Positions 12,476 to 23,818 of a stretch of DNA of 64,000 nt are shown here, piece by piece. Position 1 is the first letter of the stretch. Every line of letters begins with the position of its first letter. Both the position numbers and the translations under genes were made by a program. Under the pieces are notes generated by a model. It did no database searches. It was not told the origin of the DNA and saw only the letters and a program-made list of their open reading frames with translations. Origin of the DNA: Daucus carota subsp. sativus (Eukaryota; Streptophyta; Magnoliopsida; Apiales; Apiaceae); NCBI RefSeq assembly GCF_001625215.2, contig NC_030382.2, positions 48,325,364 to 48,389,363 of the forward strand, written 5' to 3'.

Positions 12476-13180
12476 AAGTAGACCATGTAAGGTATCATAT
12501 AAAATTATATTTTAAAGTATAGTCTTGGTGACTTTTTTTTGGTTTTTTTTTTTCCTTGTGTGGGAGTCTCGGTGACATTTGAATTCTGTCTCACAGATAA
12601 GTTGGAGGTGTTGGCAAACTTGGTTAGACTTTGTACCTGTCTTTTGCACCCCAGCAATCTCTCTGTTGCTGCTCATTTTCAGGCATATTGAATGCTCAAC
12701 CAGCTGCTCATTTTTGGCTTTCAATCGCACATTGACATTGACAGACTGCGTATTTCTAAAGAAGTGTACGAGGATAAAATCCTTTACTTTTGAAATACAA
12801 GTTCAGGGACCAACATTTTTGTCATTTCATGTAGCATTTTCTTCTCAAATTATTATAGAATAGCATTAAAACAAACAATATTAGTGCTTGTGATAATGTT
12901 TTAAAAGCAGGTGATGTAAATTGTTGCTTTCATAAATAGACATGTGAAAGGTGATGAATTAACATATCTAACAAATATGAAATCATGAGACAAGTGGTAA
13001 GTGCTAACTAACACCAAACAGATTATAGGTATGGTTTTAGTGAAGATCTATAAAAATGGTTAACTACTAGTAGTAATACTGAAGCGATCCACTTTCAAGT
13101 TTTGCTTCTGTGTTACATATTGTCATAGTGTTAAATTAGCCAGTACATAGCTAGATCTAGTGATTGTCTTTTTGTTATTC
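12476..13180. other. Intergenic, nothing recognised
   Basis: Non-coding DNA between the LINE and the duplicated region. Open frames at 12512-12730 (-) and 12579-12863 (+) overlap on opposite strands, match no family and look accidental. Confidence 0.4.
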
Positions 13181-13708
13181 CATCAATGCTCCTTTGCTGT
13201 AACTATGAGAATGATGCAAACTGTTACCAAATTAATTATTTTTTTGTGTTGACAATACAAAAGTTTCTGTTACTACATAATTACCTTAACTAAAATTTTC
13301 CTTCAAATTAAATTTTCCTTTTTAATAGAAACAAAATTTTCCTTTTTTTTTTTTGCCAAAATTTTCCTTTTATTTAGAACTTCCATTACCATCACTAAGC
13401 CGATCCAAGCGTCGGATACATTTCCCGCCAAAACCACTTGAAATCTGACGGACGATAAAACTTTAGCATGGTCCTCCCGTCCAATCTAACGCACGAAAAT
13501 CATCCTTTCGAAATTATTTACATTCCCAACACTCGCAAGCAAGCTATTTTATCTAGACGAAATTACCCTCGTAAACACAAGCATGAGCTAGTCTAGCAAA
13601 TTAATCGCAAGGGCAATTCTAGTAACGAAATTCCGTTTCACTTACAGTTGCGCGTTACATACATATACACACACACAGAAGTATACTCGAGTGCCTGCAA
13701 TTTGCAAG

Positions 13709-13714
13709 TATAAA
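13709..13714 (+). promoter_or_regulatory. Possible TATA box of the CCCH gene, copy A
   Basis: TATAAA lies about 30 bp before the CT-rich leader region, a sensible distance for a transcription start near 13740. The identical motif is kept in copy B at 15368-15373. Placement of the start is inferred. Confidence 0.45.
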
Positions 13715-13739
13715 CCCTAGCTAGAAGCATGTTTCTGTA

Positions 13740-13827
13740 CATTTCTTCCATCACTTTCTCTCTCTAACCCTGTCTCCCCCTCCCTCAACTCTCTCTCTCT
13801 CTCTCTCTCCCTCTCCGTCTCCCCCCC

Positions 13828-13859
<32 letters not shown>

Positions 13860-13934
13860 CTCCATCTATCTCTGAACATCTACAAGCTAGGTTGAACTAA
13901 GATACTACAGCGCGCCATCGATCATCGGCTTCAG
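13740..13934 (+). other. Probable 5' untranslated exon of the CCCH zinc-finger gene
   Basis: The CT/CA-rich stretch, followed by AGGTTGAACTAAGATACT and CATCGGCTTCAG, ends at a good donor GTAATT (13935). The next acceptor TTTTTTGCAG at 16607 lies 7 bases before the ATG of the CCCH gene. This implies a leader intron of about 2.7 kb that contains copy B. The exon start is approximate. Confidence 0.55.
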
Positions 13935-14906
13935 GTAATTCGATTGCACTCTCATTTATGTACATAATTCTTCTCTAATTAAGAAATTTGATGATCATTA
14001 TTCATTTGATTGAGCTTGTTTATTGTGATTAAAGCTACAAATTGATCTATTTCCTTATGAAGCTTTCGTGTTTGTTTTGTTGTTCATTTCCTGCGTAGAT
14101 TAATTTGTTCGTACATGAACCTGTTATTCGAGTATTATTTGTTTCGAACTTGATTTCCATCAGGTCGTGTTATAAACGAACAAAAATAACTAATTACGAT
14201 ACACTCGCACAATTGAGTGTGCTTATGATTTAACGTTTCCTGTAAGTAATTGATTGATCATTACTTTCTCGATTATCATACTCCATGACATGATTAGTGA
14301 ATTATATAGATTATAGATACGCTTCTGTTGCTTGAATTTCGTAATAGTTGCAGAGATTTGATGTATAGTGTATAATGTTCAATGTTCTTCTCTGATTATG
14401 CAATTTAATATATAGTTTTCATCTGATCGAGCTTATTTTCCTATGATTTAAACAGAGAATGATCCTTTTTATTTCGAGGTTCCATTCATTCCTCATAGCT
14501 GTTTTGTTTTTACTCCTAAGGATATTATTTGTTCCTTTAGGCAGCTTGATATTCAAGTATTAATTCTAATTTAATTTCTTTATGAATTCTTGCTATTAAC
14601 AAACAAATTCCGGCTAACACTTGATTAGAAATATTGTTTGTGTGACAATTTCTGTAAGTGATATCATTCTTGGTTGGTAATGTGATTAGTGAATTATATA
14701 GAGTATATACATGCTGCACCCTTTTAAATTCTGTGTTCTGTAGTAGTTGCAGAGATTTGATGAAATATGATGTTTATTATTTGATTATTTATATACATAT
14801 AGTTTACATATACGCTACAGTTGCTTGAGTCTCGTAGTAGTTGCAGATATCTGATATAGTGTATGGTGTTCGTAATTTGATGAGTGAAATATAGAGTATA
14901 TATATC

Positions 14907-15432
14907 CATCACTGCTCCTTTGTTGCAACTATGATTAATATAGCAAACTATTACCAAGTTAATTTTTTTGTGTTGATAATACAAAAGTTTCTGTTACTGC
15001 ATAATTGCTTTAATTAAAATTTTCCTTTCATTTAAAACTTCCATTACCATCACTGAGCCAATCCAAGCGTCGGATACATTTACCGCCAAAACCACTTGAA
15101 ATTAACGGACAATAAAACTCTAGCTTGGGGTCCCACCATCCAATCTAAGGCACGAAAATCATCTTTTCGAAATTATTTACATCCCCAAACACTTGCAAAG
15201 CAAGCTAATTTATCCAGACAAAATTACCCTCTTAAACACAAGCATAAGCTGGTCTACCAAATTAATCGCAAGGGAAATTATAGTAACGATATCCCGTTTC
15301 ACTTACAGTTGCGTGTTATATACATATACACACACAGAAGTATACTCGAGTGCCTGCAATTCGCAAGTATAAACCCTAGCTAGAAGCATGTTTCTGTACA
15401 TTTCTTCCATCACTTTTTCTCTCTAACCCCGG

Positions 15433-15463
<31 letters not shown>

Positions 15464-16522
15464 CTCTCCATCTCTCTCTGAATATCTAAAAGCTAGGTTG
15501 AACTAAGATACTGCAGTGCGCCACCGATCATTGACTTCAGATAATTCGGTTGCACTTATTTATCTGCATAATTTTTCTTTAATTAAGCAATTTGATGATC
15601 AGTATTCATTTGATTGAACTTGTTTATTGTGTGATTAAAGCTACAAATTGATCTATTTCCTTATGAAGCTTTCGTGTTTGTGTAGTTGTTCATCTCCTGC
15701 GTAGATTAATTTGTTCGTCCATGAATCTGTTATTCAAGTATTAGATTTGATTCGAAATTGATTTCCATCAAGTCGTGTTATAAAAGAACAAAAATAACTA
15801 ATTACGACACACTACACACAATTGAGTGTAGTTATGATTTAACGTTTAAGTAAGTGATTGATTGATCATTACTTTCTCGATTACCATCCTCCACGGTATG
15901 ATTAGTGAATTATATAGATTATAGATACGCTTCTGTCGCTTGAACTCCGTACTAGTTGCAGAGATTTGATGAATAGTGTATAATGTTCTTCTCTGATTAT
16001 GCAATTTAATATATAGTTTTCATCTGATCGAGCTTATTTTCTTATGATTTAAGCAAAGGATGATCGTTTTTATTTCGAAGTTCTATTTTTCGTCGTATCT
16101 GTTTTGTTTTTACTCCTGTGGATATATTATTTGTTCCTTTAGGCAGCTTGATATTCAAGTATTAATTCTAATTCAAATTTAATTTATTCATGCATTCCTG
16201 CTATTAACAAACAAATGCTGCCGAACACATGATTAAAATTATTGTTTGTGTGACATTTCCTGTAAGTGATTGCTCGATAGATACTTTTTCATTCTTGGTT
16301 ACGTGAATAGTGAATTATATAGAGAATATACATGCTGCACCTTCTTAAATTCTGTACTCTATACTCTGCAGAGATTCGATGAATATGATGTTTATTATTT
16401 GATTATTGATATGCATATAGTTTACATACACGCTACAGTTGCTTGAGTCTCGTAGTAGTTGCAGAGATCTGATATAGTGTGTGATGTTTATAATTCGATG
16501 AGTGATGTATAGAGTATATACA
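14907..16522. repeat. Copy B of the tandem duplication, inside the leader intron
   Basis: Copy B repeats copy A: CATCACTGCTCCTTTGTTG, CTTCCATTACCATCACTGAG, GCGTCGGATACATTTACC, then the leader and intron sequence. The position matching the copy A donor reads CTTCAGATAATT (15534-15545), so the GT is AT and this donor is lost. A run of 26 C (15435-15460) replaces the CT-rich tract. TATAAA is kept at 15368-15373. Confidence 0.87.
15435..15460. repeat. Poly-C run of 26
   Basis: An uninterrupted run of 26 C sits where copy A has mixed CT/CCC repeats. It is next to TCTCTCTCC. Such a run is hard to sequence, so its length may be inexact. Confidence 0.85.
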
Positions 16523-16614
16523 TTCATAAATGCTTGAATTTTGTTCTAGGTGCAGAAATTTGATGAATATCGTATCATGTAAACAGTTACTTTGCTATTT
16601 TTTGCAGAATCAAG

Positions 16615-18380
16615 ATGCAGAAAGAAAAGCCAGCAAGCCACTGCAGATTTCACGATCATCCATCACTCTGTTCTCCATATTTCTGTCAATCAGACAGCTA
16701 CGATTACCCCTCACTTTATCCAAATCTCAGTTCACACGTTCAATTCTCACCGTACTCACCTGGTTCCATTGATTACAGTTATCCGCCTCCATACTTGTTC
16801 ACAGATCAGCAGGAGGACTTAAAAAAGCAGAAGAGTTGGTGCCTCTCTCGCCTTTGTGAGACGACTAAAGAAGCAGAAGCTCTCCGTCAAGAGAACATTA
16901 ATCTCCAGATTGCTAACAATGAACTGAACAAGCAATTCAACAATCTGTTGATGCTCCAATCGTCTTCTACTCTCCAGAATTCTCGGGTTGCTCCGGTTCA
17001 TGAGTATGTCAGTGCAGCGCCTGAGCCTGCTGCTTACCCCTCCAGTTCACTTATTGATGGTTTCGGACGTATAAATATTGGTGGTATGGCTGAAAAGCAG
17101 GTGGCAAGGAATCAAGAGCCTGATAACAGTGAGAATCTGGATGTGAATAGAGTTTCGCTGCCAAAAAGTATTTCGGTCAGGTCTAATGGTTATTTGAAGA
17201 CGGTGCAGGATGTTGGGAGCAGTAGCAGGGGAGGTGGTCAAGTTCATGTGCCAAACCGGATTAAACCGGTGAAAGCAGCGGTAATAAATTTCTTGACATT
17301 CTAATTACCTACTTTAGATAACATATTTCACTATTAACAAAATCTGAATAGGTTTGTGGATAGTACTTGATGGAATAGTGCCCCTTGTTATGCTGGAGTA
17401 AGAGTAATTTATAACAATCTTAATAGATATCACTGAGTTGTGTAATTTAGCTCTGGTAAATTTTGGATGCTCTAACAAATTACACAAGTGAGGCCTGCTT
17501 GTTTTAATATAGATGAGTTGGATAGAAAGCAGAGTTTATAGGGATTGTTTTATATATTTTAAACTTGTGATGAGATGCAGAAGTAGGATATATGTTAATC
17601 TCACAGGCACCTTTTTGTTAAAAAATCATGATAATCTGATTATAGATTAATCCCATCCTACAGTCGTGAATCATCCCTAAACAGAAAATGTGCTGGTTCT
17701 TTTAGCAATTACTTGAGTTATCACTGAATTGTAATCTTGGAGCAACAATATATTGCAGCCATTAGCAAATTGCACAATACAGGATACTTCTTTGTGATAC
17801 TGAACTAGAATCTTTTACTTAAAAATAGCATGTCTCTAATTTCTTGGTTTCAAAATACTGTTGAAATAAGCAAGTAGGAGATAAGTTGGGCTCATACGCT
17901 TACCTCTGATAATTTGTTTAGAGGTTCATCCCATCCGACAGGTTAATGCTTTTTGTGAATTAATTCCTTAACAAAGAAGGTGTGGTTACTGTTACTATCT
18001 GCTTAAATTACCATTGAGTTGCGAGTATGTTGCAATAACTGATTGATGATGGATATATAATGATGCAGCAAAGGGTTTATGTTCGTGGAGGGAGAAGAGA
18101 GGAGAAGCCACTTGAATTACAAGTGTACAATCAAGGAGTGACAAAAACAGAGCTTTGCAATAAATGGCAGCAGACTGGAGCATGCCCATACGGAAGTAAC
18201 TGTCAGTTTGCTCATGGCATTGAGGAACTCCGTCCAGTCCTTCGCCATCCCCGTTACAAGACTGAGGTGTGCTTTATGGTCCTCAATGGCGAACCGTGCC
18301 CCTATGGTCATCGTTGCCACTTCCGCCATTCCCTAACTGACCAGGAGAAACTCATAGCGCATCAGTCTAAGACTCTATGA
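16615..18380 (+). CDS. Tandem CCCH zinc-finger protein, TTP type (C3H14/C3H15-like)
   Basis: Two coding exons, 16615-17280 and 18069-18380, give 325 residues. The N-terminal half starts [15 protein letters not shown] and holds a short coiled-coil-like segment around residues 63-105 ([10 protein letters not shown] to [12 protein letters not shown]). Two zinc fingers follow: C252-C261-C267-H271 and C290-C299-C305-H309, both exactly C-x8-C-x5-C-x3-H, each led by TKTEL or YKTEV and separated by 18 residues. This is the TTP arrangement that binds AU-rich RNA. The nearest Arabidopsis proteins in my memory are C3H14 and C3H15/CDM1 (about 310 aa), RNA-binding regulators of anther development and cell-wall formation. 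The intron (17281-18068) falls just before the finger domain. It follows the UBL gene on the same strand, as I recall for At1g68185 and At1g68200. Confidence 0.92.
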
Positions 18381-20522
18381 GGTCAGTGCAAAGAGGCTGA
18401 AATAATTGGTACTGCGAATATGAACATCTTACAATAAGTGTTGCTTAGGCAAAAAAGAAAGAGGAAGACTTTGATTGGTTAAAAACAAAATGCTTGTTTA
18501 TGATTCACATTATCTCTATCTATATGATTAAAGTGAAACTGTAGTTCAGAGCGAGTAATATGAGGACCAAATCTGGAGCTGCTAAGGTTGATGATATACA
18601 TGTTTAAGTACTGTAATCCTATTGCGGGTGTATAGCAATAGTGATATAAGCAATTAAGCATATTCCAGCTTTCAGTGGTCACTAAATATTTCATTTTAAT
18701 CCTGTGGAATGTCCCGGATATGGATAGATTTATCCATATTTTTATACTACGTTTTACAAGAAGTTATGAAACATGTACAATTGTACTAATGTTTCTGCGT
18801 AGCTGGAAGTTGATGCATAACTCTTGATGTATGATAGGTTTTCTCAGTTACCAAGTCATGCAATTTATGTGTATTTTGTTATGATATTGCTCCTGAAGGA
18901 TATCAATAATTGTGTCGTAGCATTGCTGTAAGATTATATTAATAGCTTGATGACAATTTTGATTGAACTGGTGGAAAAAAAAAGAGATTGAATGGGAAAA
19001 AATGAGGCAGATACATTTAGTTTTGGTTTATACACAAAGTGTTTACCACGTGGTTATGTTAAGTTATCAGTTGTCGGAACAAATAATTTAGTTACCGACC
19101 CTTAAACTGTTGTTGCTGCGGGAATAAATTTGTAATGGTGTACTAGGCGGACCAGAATTTTATTAATTAGGGGCTTGATTAATATATAAAGAGTTTAAAA
19201 TTTTCAAATACATAATAATATTCTCATAAGCAATTTTTTCTTAATTTATTGACTTCACCAAGTCCAAGTCTTGTATAGTTTAGTTAATGGGCTCAGTTCA
19301 ATATAAAAACAGATGGGTTCACTTTAATTTTAATGAGTAAAAATAAAAAAAAAAAAATAACAAAAAAATTTATAATATTATGACTCATGGTGGGCTGAAG
19401 CCCCTGAGCCCACTTCACATCTGGGTGTATATATTGCTAGCGATAGGTCAGGTTTGGTAGAACTTCAAGCTTTCCTCACCCAGATTAGATGCAAAAGACC
19501 AGAAACTTGTGCAGATCTCATCTACTCGCTTCTGCAATACACCTCTACACAGTTTTTACATATCTATATCTATAATTAGAACGAGAGAGAGAGAGACAGA
19601 GAGATGAATAAGTGGGAAGAGGTAGATCTGGATGAAGTCGATTGGATGGTGTGATAGGGAAAGAATAAGTTTGTACTAATAATTTCTGTGAATCAGGAAG
19701 GGAAGTTACAAACGTTATCATCTTCTTTCCTATTCCACCCATCCCATTGATTTCATCTACTTCCTCCCCTTCCCCTTTTTTCTTAGCCTTCCTTTTTCTT
19801 CCAGATCTAAGATTGGCTCTTTCGTTCTTATCTTTTTTGGATGTAATATTATTAACCTTGTTTTCACATCTTTCTATTAAGTTGCACACTCATATATGTA
19901 TTTGATGATATATGAGCATACACATGATTAATCACTGAAATTACATATTGATAAGATGTGATAACTTGAAATCCTACTTCTGTTACAAAACATGGCAACG
20001 AAAGACTTGTAGGTAGGGTTTGTTCTCTTTGATCTGACAAATGACATTTGAGTTTAGATTAAACCTTTGCTTTCGTTAGTAAGCCTATTGGGCAGCCGTT
20101 AATCGTTATCATATCCGTGTTGTATGAACTATGAACTGTGCCTAATTCTCATTAGGTAACTATGAACTCTGCCTAATTCTCATTAGGTGGGCTTGAATCG
20201 GATTTATTACTCTCACATAAATAATAAATAATAATAATAATAATAAGTCCCTTTTTAATTATCACATTGCGTAAAAAACACACATCTTAGGAATTATATT
20301 GTGTAACTTGTTTGCATGCATACATCTAATTTTTTACTTAAATTAAATAAATGACATAAAAATGGAAAGTAAATAAATTAATAAAATGTTTGGATTTAAA
20401 TTTGAAGCTCGGGAGAAAAATTAGCGTTCTCAACTTTTAAAAAAGACTAGCATTCTTGACATAAGCAACTTCTGCTTTCCGGAAACAACCTTGTTAAATT
20501 AACAATAAGCAACTTCTGCTTT
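18381..20522. other. 3' region of the CCCH gene and AT-rich intergenic DNA
   Basis: The first few hundred bases are probably 3' untranslated. Around 19145-19430 the words GGCGGACCAGAATTTTATT and GGGGCTTGA resemble a degraded hAT terminus, with no matching far end. At about 20128-20188 a roughly 31-bp unit (ACTATGAACT, then GCCTAATTCTCATTAGGT) is repeated in tandem. ATAAGCAACTTCTGCTTT occurs twice, near 20463 and 20506. A 114-codon minus frame at 19545-19889 looks accidental. Confidence 0.45.
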
Positions 20523-21951
20523 ACTAATTGGGATTTGGATCTCATCAGTGATATATTTGAAGAGAGAGATCGTGATTGTATTTTTAATACAGTGGTAGAG
20601 CAAGACTTGGACACTGATGTGTTGAGTTGGAAATTGGAAGCTTCAGGCCAATTCTCAGTTAAAAGTGCTTATAAAATGTTACAAAAACAGAAAGGGTACT
20701 GGGAGCAGAGTCTCGATGGTGATTTCTGGAAAAGATTATGGAAAGTTCCAGCTCCTCCTAAAGTGCTTAATTTTGTTTGGAGGGCGATTAATTCTGCTCT
20801 TCCTACAAAGGTTCAATTGCAGTCTAAACACGTTCAAATTAACAGTATCTGCCCAGTCTGCAATGAGGGGGATGAGTCAATATTACATGCTTTGGTTCAG
20901 TGTAGGGTGGCAGCTAATTGTTGGAAGTGTGTTGATCGTAACATTGGAGGAAATGTGAACATGGATTTCTCATCATGGTTGAAGGACAGAATGGAAGGAC
21001 AGGACAAAGGTAACATTGCAAAAGTTGTAACGCTGTGTTGGTCGATTTGGAGAGCCAGAAATGATTTAGTATGGAATAATGTGCCTGTTTGGTTGAGAGA
21101 AGCAGAAGCTGCTTCTGGCTTCTGCTTCTCTTGACCCGTTTGTGTAAAGAAGTAAAAGCACTTTTAAGAAGCTGAGAATGCTAGCTTCTCTCTCACGGCT
21201 TCTGCTTCTTTTCCAAACATTTTATTAACTTATTTACTTCTCACTTCTACTCCACTTCTTTACTATAAGCAAGAAGTCACTTCTTTTAAGCTAACCCAAA
21301 CGGCCCCAATAAAAGGTGGAAAGATCTGAAAATTGTTGCCAAGGCGTGGGAATATCTTTCACAGTGGACAGCAGCTCAAAGTAGGTCTTCAGGACCATCA
21401 CTTCAACCTTCATTTCCAGGTGATGGTGCAATTCTTTGGGTAAAGCCACAATTAAATGAAGTAAAGATATCAGCAGACGCAGCAGTGTTTCAGGACCAGG
21501 GCCAGTCAGGTATAGGTCTTATTGCTAGAGACCATCACGGACATCTTCTTTTAGCTCGTACCAGAAGCTTTCCAGCAGTGATAAATCCAAGTTTGGCTGA
21601 GGCAATGGCGGTTAAGGAAGCATTAAGTTGGGCCAAAGAAATGCGGGGGAGATCAGTTACTGTTGAATCTGACTGTTTGGTGGTAATTCAAATGATCCGT
21701 AGTGCTGCTCCCATGAGATCAAGGGTAGGGCAGGTAATAGAGGAGTGTAGAAAATTGGTTTCTGATATTAACAACTTGAAGTTGCAGTTTGTAAAACGGT
21801 CTGCGAATATGTCAGCTCACGAATTAGCACGTGGGTCACATATGTATCCTGATCGTATTTTTGATTGGATTTCTGTTCCGATCAATGTCAAAAAATGTAT
21901 TCAGAATGATTTGATTTAATAAAATCTTGCATTTCGTCAAAAAAAAAAAAG
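20523..21951 (+). mobile_element. 5'-truncated LINE (L1-like) with zf-RVT and RNase H domains, interrupted by a MITE
   Basis: The frame from about 20523 reads WDLDLISDIFEERDRD, LSWKLEASGQFSVKSAYKML, FWKRLWKVPAPPKVLNFVWR and ICPVCNEGDESILHALVQC, which is the zinc-binding reverse-transcriptase C-terminal domain (zf-RVT). After a 229-bp MITE (21080-21308) the frame resumes with WKDLKIVAKAWEYLSQW. It then gives an RNase H-like domain (GIGLIARDHHGHLLLARTRS, SLAEAMAVKEAL, VESDCLVVIQMI, FVKRSANMSAHELARG) ending at a stop at 21917-21919. A poly-A tail follows at 21939-21950. The reverse transcriptase core and endonuclease are missing, so it was truncated on insertion. I found no convincing target duplication. 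Confidence 0.85.
21080..21308. mobile_element. MITE inserted in the LINE (PIF/Harbinger-like)
   Basis: The left end TGTGCCTGTTTGG and the right end, read on the other strand as TGGGGCCGTTTGGG, form terminal inverted repeats. The interior carries many AAGAAGC/GCTTCT motifs and no gene. The flanks show ATAA at 21076-21079 and 21309-21312; the core TAA fits PIF/Harbinger. Removing the element and one flank copy gives a continuous LINE reading frame (WNKRWKDLK), so the boundaries are well supported. Confidence 0.78.
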
Positions 21952-22336
21952 AAGTAAATATTAAAAAATATGTATAAATATGTATTGAATGCAGATGAGT
22001 AAAGTAATATGATGTTGAAAACAAAATTCATTCGATTAATAAATGAATTTATCCCGAGATTACATATTCAACTCAAATGTTGATAGATTTAGAAATATTA
22101 TAGTAAATTAAAATATTTTAGAATAATATTTCAAATTATTTTTATTGAAAAATTGATATAAAAATGAAATAAACATAGGACAAGAATAAACGTATAAATA
22201 CAAAATATATGATAGATTGATAGTTATATATACGTGGTTTATATATAAATATCATGTACTCATATTGCTCGAATTATTCATAAACAAACTCATATTTGAC
22301 TCATTTATTTATATATTGTTTTGACTAATTTGATTT

Positions 22337-22641
22337 AGAGCATCTCTAAGGGCTAAGACCTGTTAGGTAAAATATCTATGTGTCATCTGAGTGGCACTTT
22401 TAGATGATATGTAAAAAAAATACTCTCCAACCATCACCTTTTAGCAAAAGAAATATAGATAATTATGTTTGATTCAATAGATTTGTTGAACTAGGAAAGC
22501 TATTATGTATATTTTTAATTTGACATAATTATACATAATCCCATTGGAGTGTTTTTCTCAAGTGTTAGCAAAAAACTTGTATAAACAATTTACATAACCA
22601 TTATAACTAACAAATTTAAAAAACATCTTTGGAAATGTTCG
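22337..22641. mobile_element. Possible MITE with GAGCATCTC-type ends
   Basis: The left end GAGCATCTCTAAGGGC and the right end, read on the other strand as GAACATTTCCAAAGATG, are weakly inverted. The interior is AT-rich. These ends recall a common plant MITE class starting GAGCATCTCCAA. The target duplication is unclear. Confidence 0.45.
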
Positions 22642-22824
22642 ATATTCTCGAGATGAGTTGGAGTCGAAATCCATAACTGACCATCAGTGGATAAAAGCTA
22701 AATTCTATAGGTAATCATGGATTTGACCTCACCGGACTAACCGCTAAAGGCTTCAGGTACCCAGCCCGAGCCCAGTTCATCAGAATTCAGAAAACCTACT
22801 CAAACACCGCTGCATGGTTAACAG

Positions 22825-23368
22825 TAGACCTGACAATTTGGTACACGACACGAACACGATACGAAAAGTTTGGATTTGGTTTTCAATATTTTGTACACGA
22901 AAGTACATGAATACGAAAAGTACATGTTACTATTAGTGTCGGGTTCGGTTTTTGATATAAGTACACGAACTAAATAAATAAATATAAATTAAAAAAATAT
23001 ATTATACTTATTTATATATATTCTTTAATCAATTTTAGTTCTGTTATTTCAATTCTGTTATCTTATGAATTTATTATATGTCTAATCTATTGTTTGTCAT
23101 AGAAAAATTGTAAAAATAATAGATTTATTGTGAAATCCGTGTACAAATGTGTATTTCGTGTACATTTTACACGGACTGTTCGTGGTACATGGAAGGTACA
23201 CGAAATTTTTCGTGTACTTAACGTGTACGGTTCGTGTTGACACGAAATAATTCGGTTCGTGTACGTGTTCCAGAACATGTACACGAAACTGAAACAGTTC
23301 GGGTTCAGGTTTAGAGTTCAGTACACAAAAACACGAAAGTACACGACACCAACTGTTTGCTATGTATA
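22825..23368. mobile_element. Non-autonomous hAT element with 8-bp target duplication
   Basis: The exact 8-bp repeat GTTAACAG flanks the element at 22817-22824 and 23369-23376, the size made by hAT transposases. The left end TAGACCTGACAATTTGG and the right end (other strand) TATACATAGCAAACAGTTGG are related inverted ends. The 544-bp body is made largely of GTACACGA, ACACGAA and TTCGTGT motifs in both orientations and has no transposase. Confidence 0.82.
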
Positions 23369-23471
23369 GTTAACAGTTCTGACTCCTTTTAAGTTTTTAT
23401 CGATTCTCAAGTTGTGTTTGACAGGTGTAGTGTATGATAATTGGTCGAAAGAAATGAAATTTGAATTGTAA

Positions 23472-23818
23472 TCTATACTATAATATAATAAGCCAACATA
23501 GGTATAATTTGTAGTCGTCCAAATTTTTGGTTTGGTCATTTTCCTTTATAACTACACGTCTGCAACAAGTAGAGTTCTGTTCCCCTTACATCATTAAACA
23601 GTTTCATACTGTTCAAATTACAAACACTTTGTCATTAATCAACCAATTGATAATTAATTAAATTTTTAAGAGTGAATATAATCAGCCAATTAATATAATT
23701 TAATAAAATTTTAATTCATTAATACTAAAACACTAATAAAATAATATTAAAATTTAAATTATAAATAATAAATATACAAATATATAGTCGGCCGTGCTTT
23801 GCACGGGTTTAAGGCTAG
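23472..23818 (+). mobile_element. Small non-autonomous Helitron
   Basis: The element starts TCTATACTATAATATAATAAG and ends GGTTTAAGGCTAG, with A before and T after, as expected for Helitron insertion between A and T. Just inside the 3' end is a perfect hairpin CCGTGC-TTT-GCACGG (23792-23806), followed by the CTAG terminus (CTRR type). There are no terminal inverted repeats or target duplication. The 347-bp AT-rich body has no gene. Confidence 0.82.

Larger units (their letters stand above)
13181..14906. repeat. Copy A of a 1.6-1.7 kb tandem duplication (promoter, leader and intron of the CCCH gene)
   Basis: Copy A starts CATCAATGCTCCTTTGCTG and continues through CTTCCATTACCATCACTAAG, the GCGTCGGATACATTT block, a CT-rich leader and the first part of the leader intron. 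The same order returns in copy B from 14907. Identity by eye is high in the promoter and leader and lower in the intron. It carries a TATA-like TATAAA at 13709-13714 and a splice donor CAG|GTAATT at 13935. Confidence 0.88.

Noticed and set aside
19545-19889. 114-codon minus-strand frame rich in Lys and Ser
   Set aside because: It reads through simple-sequence DNA and has no conserved motif; no evidence of a gene.
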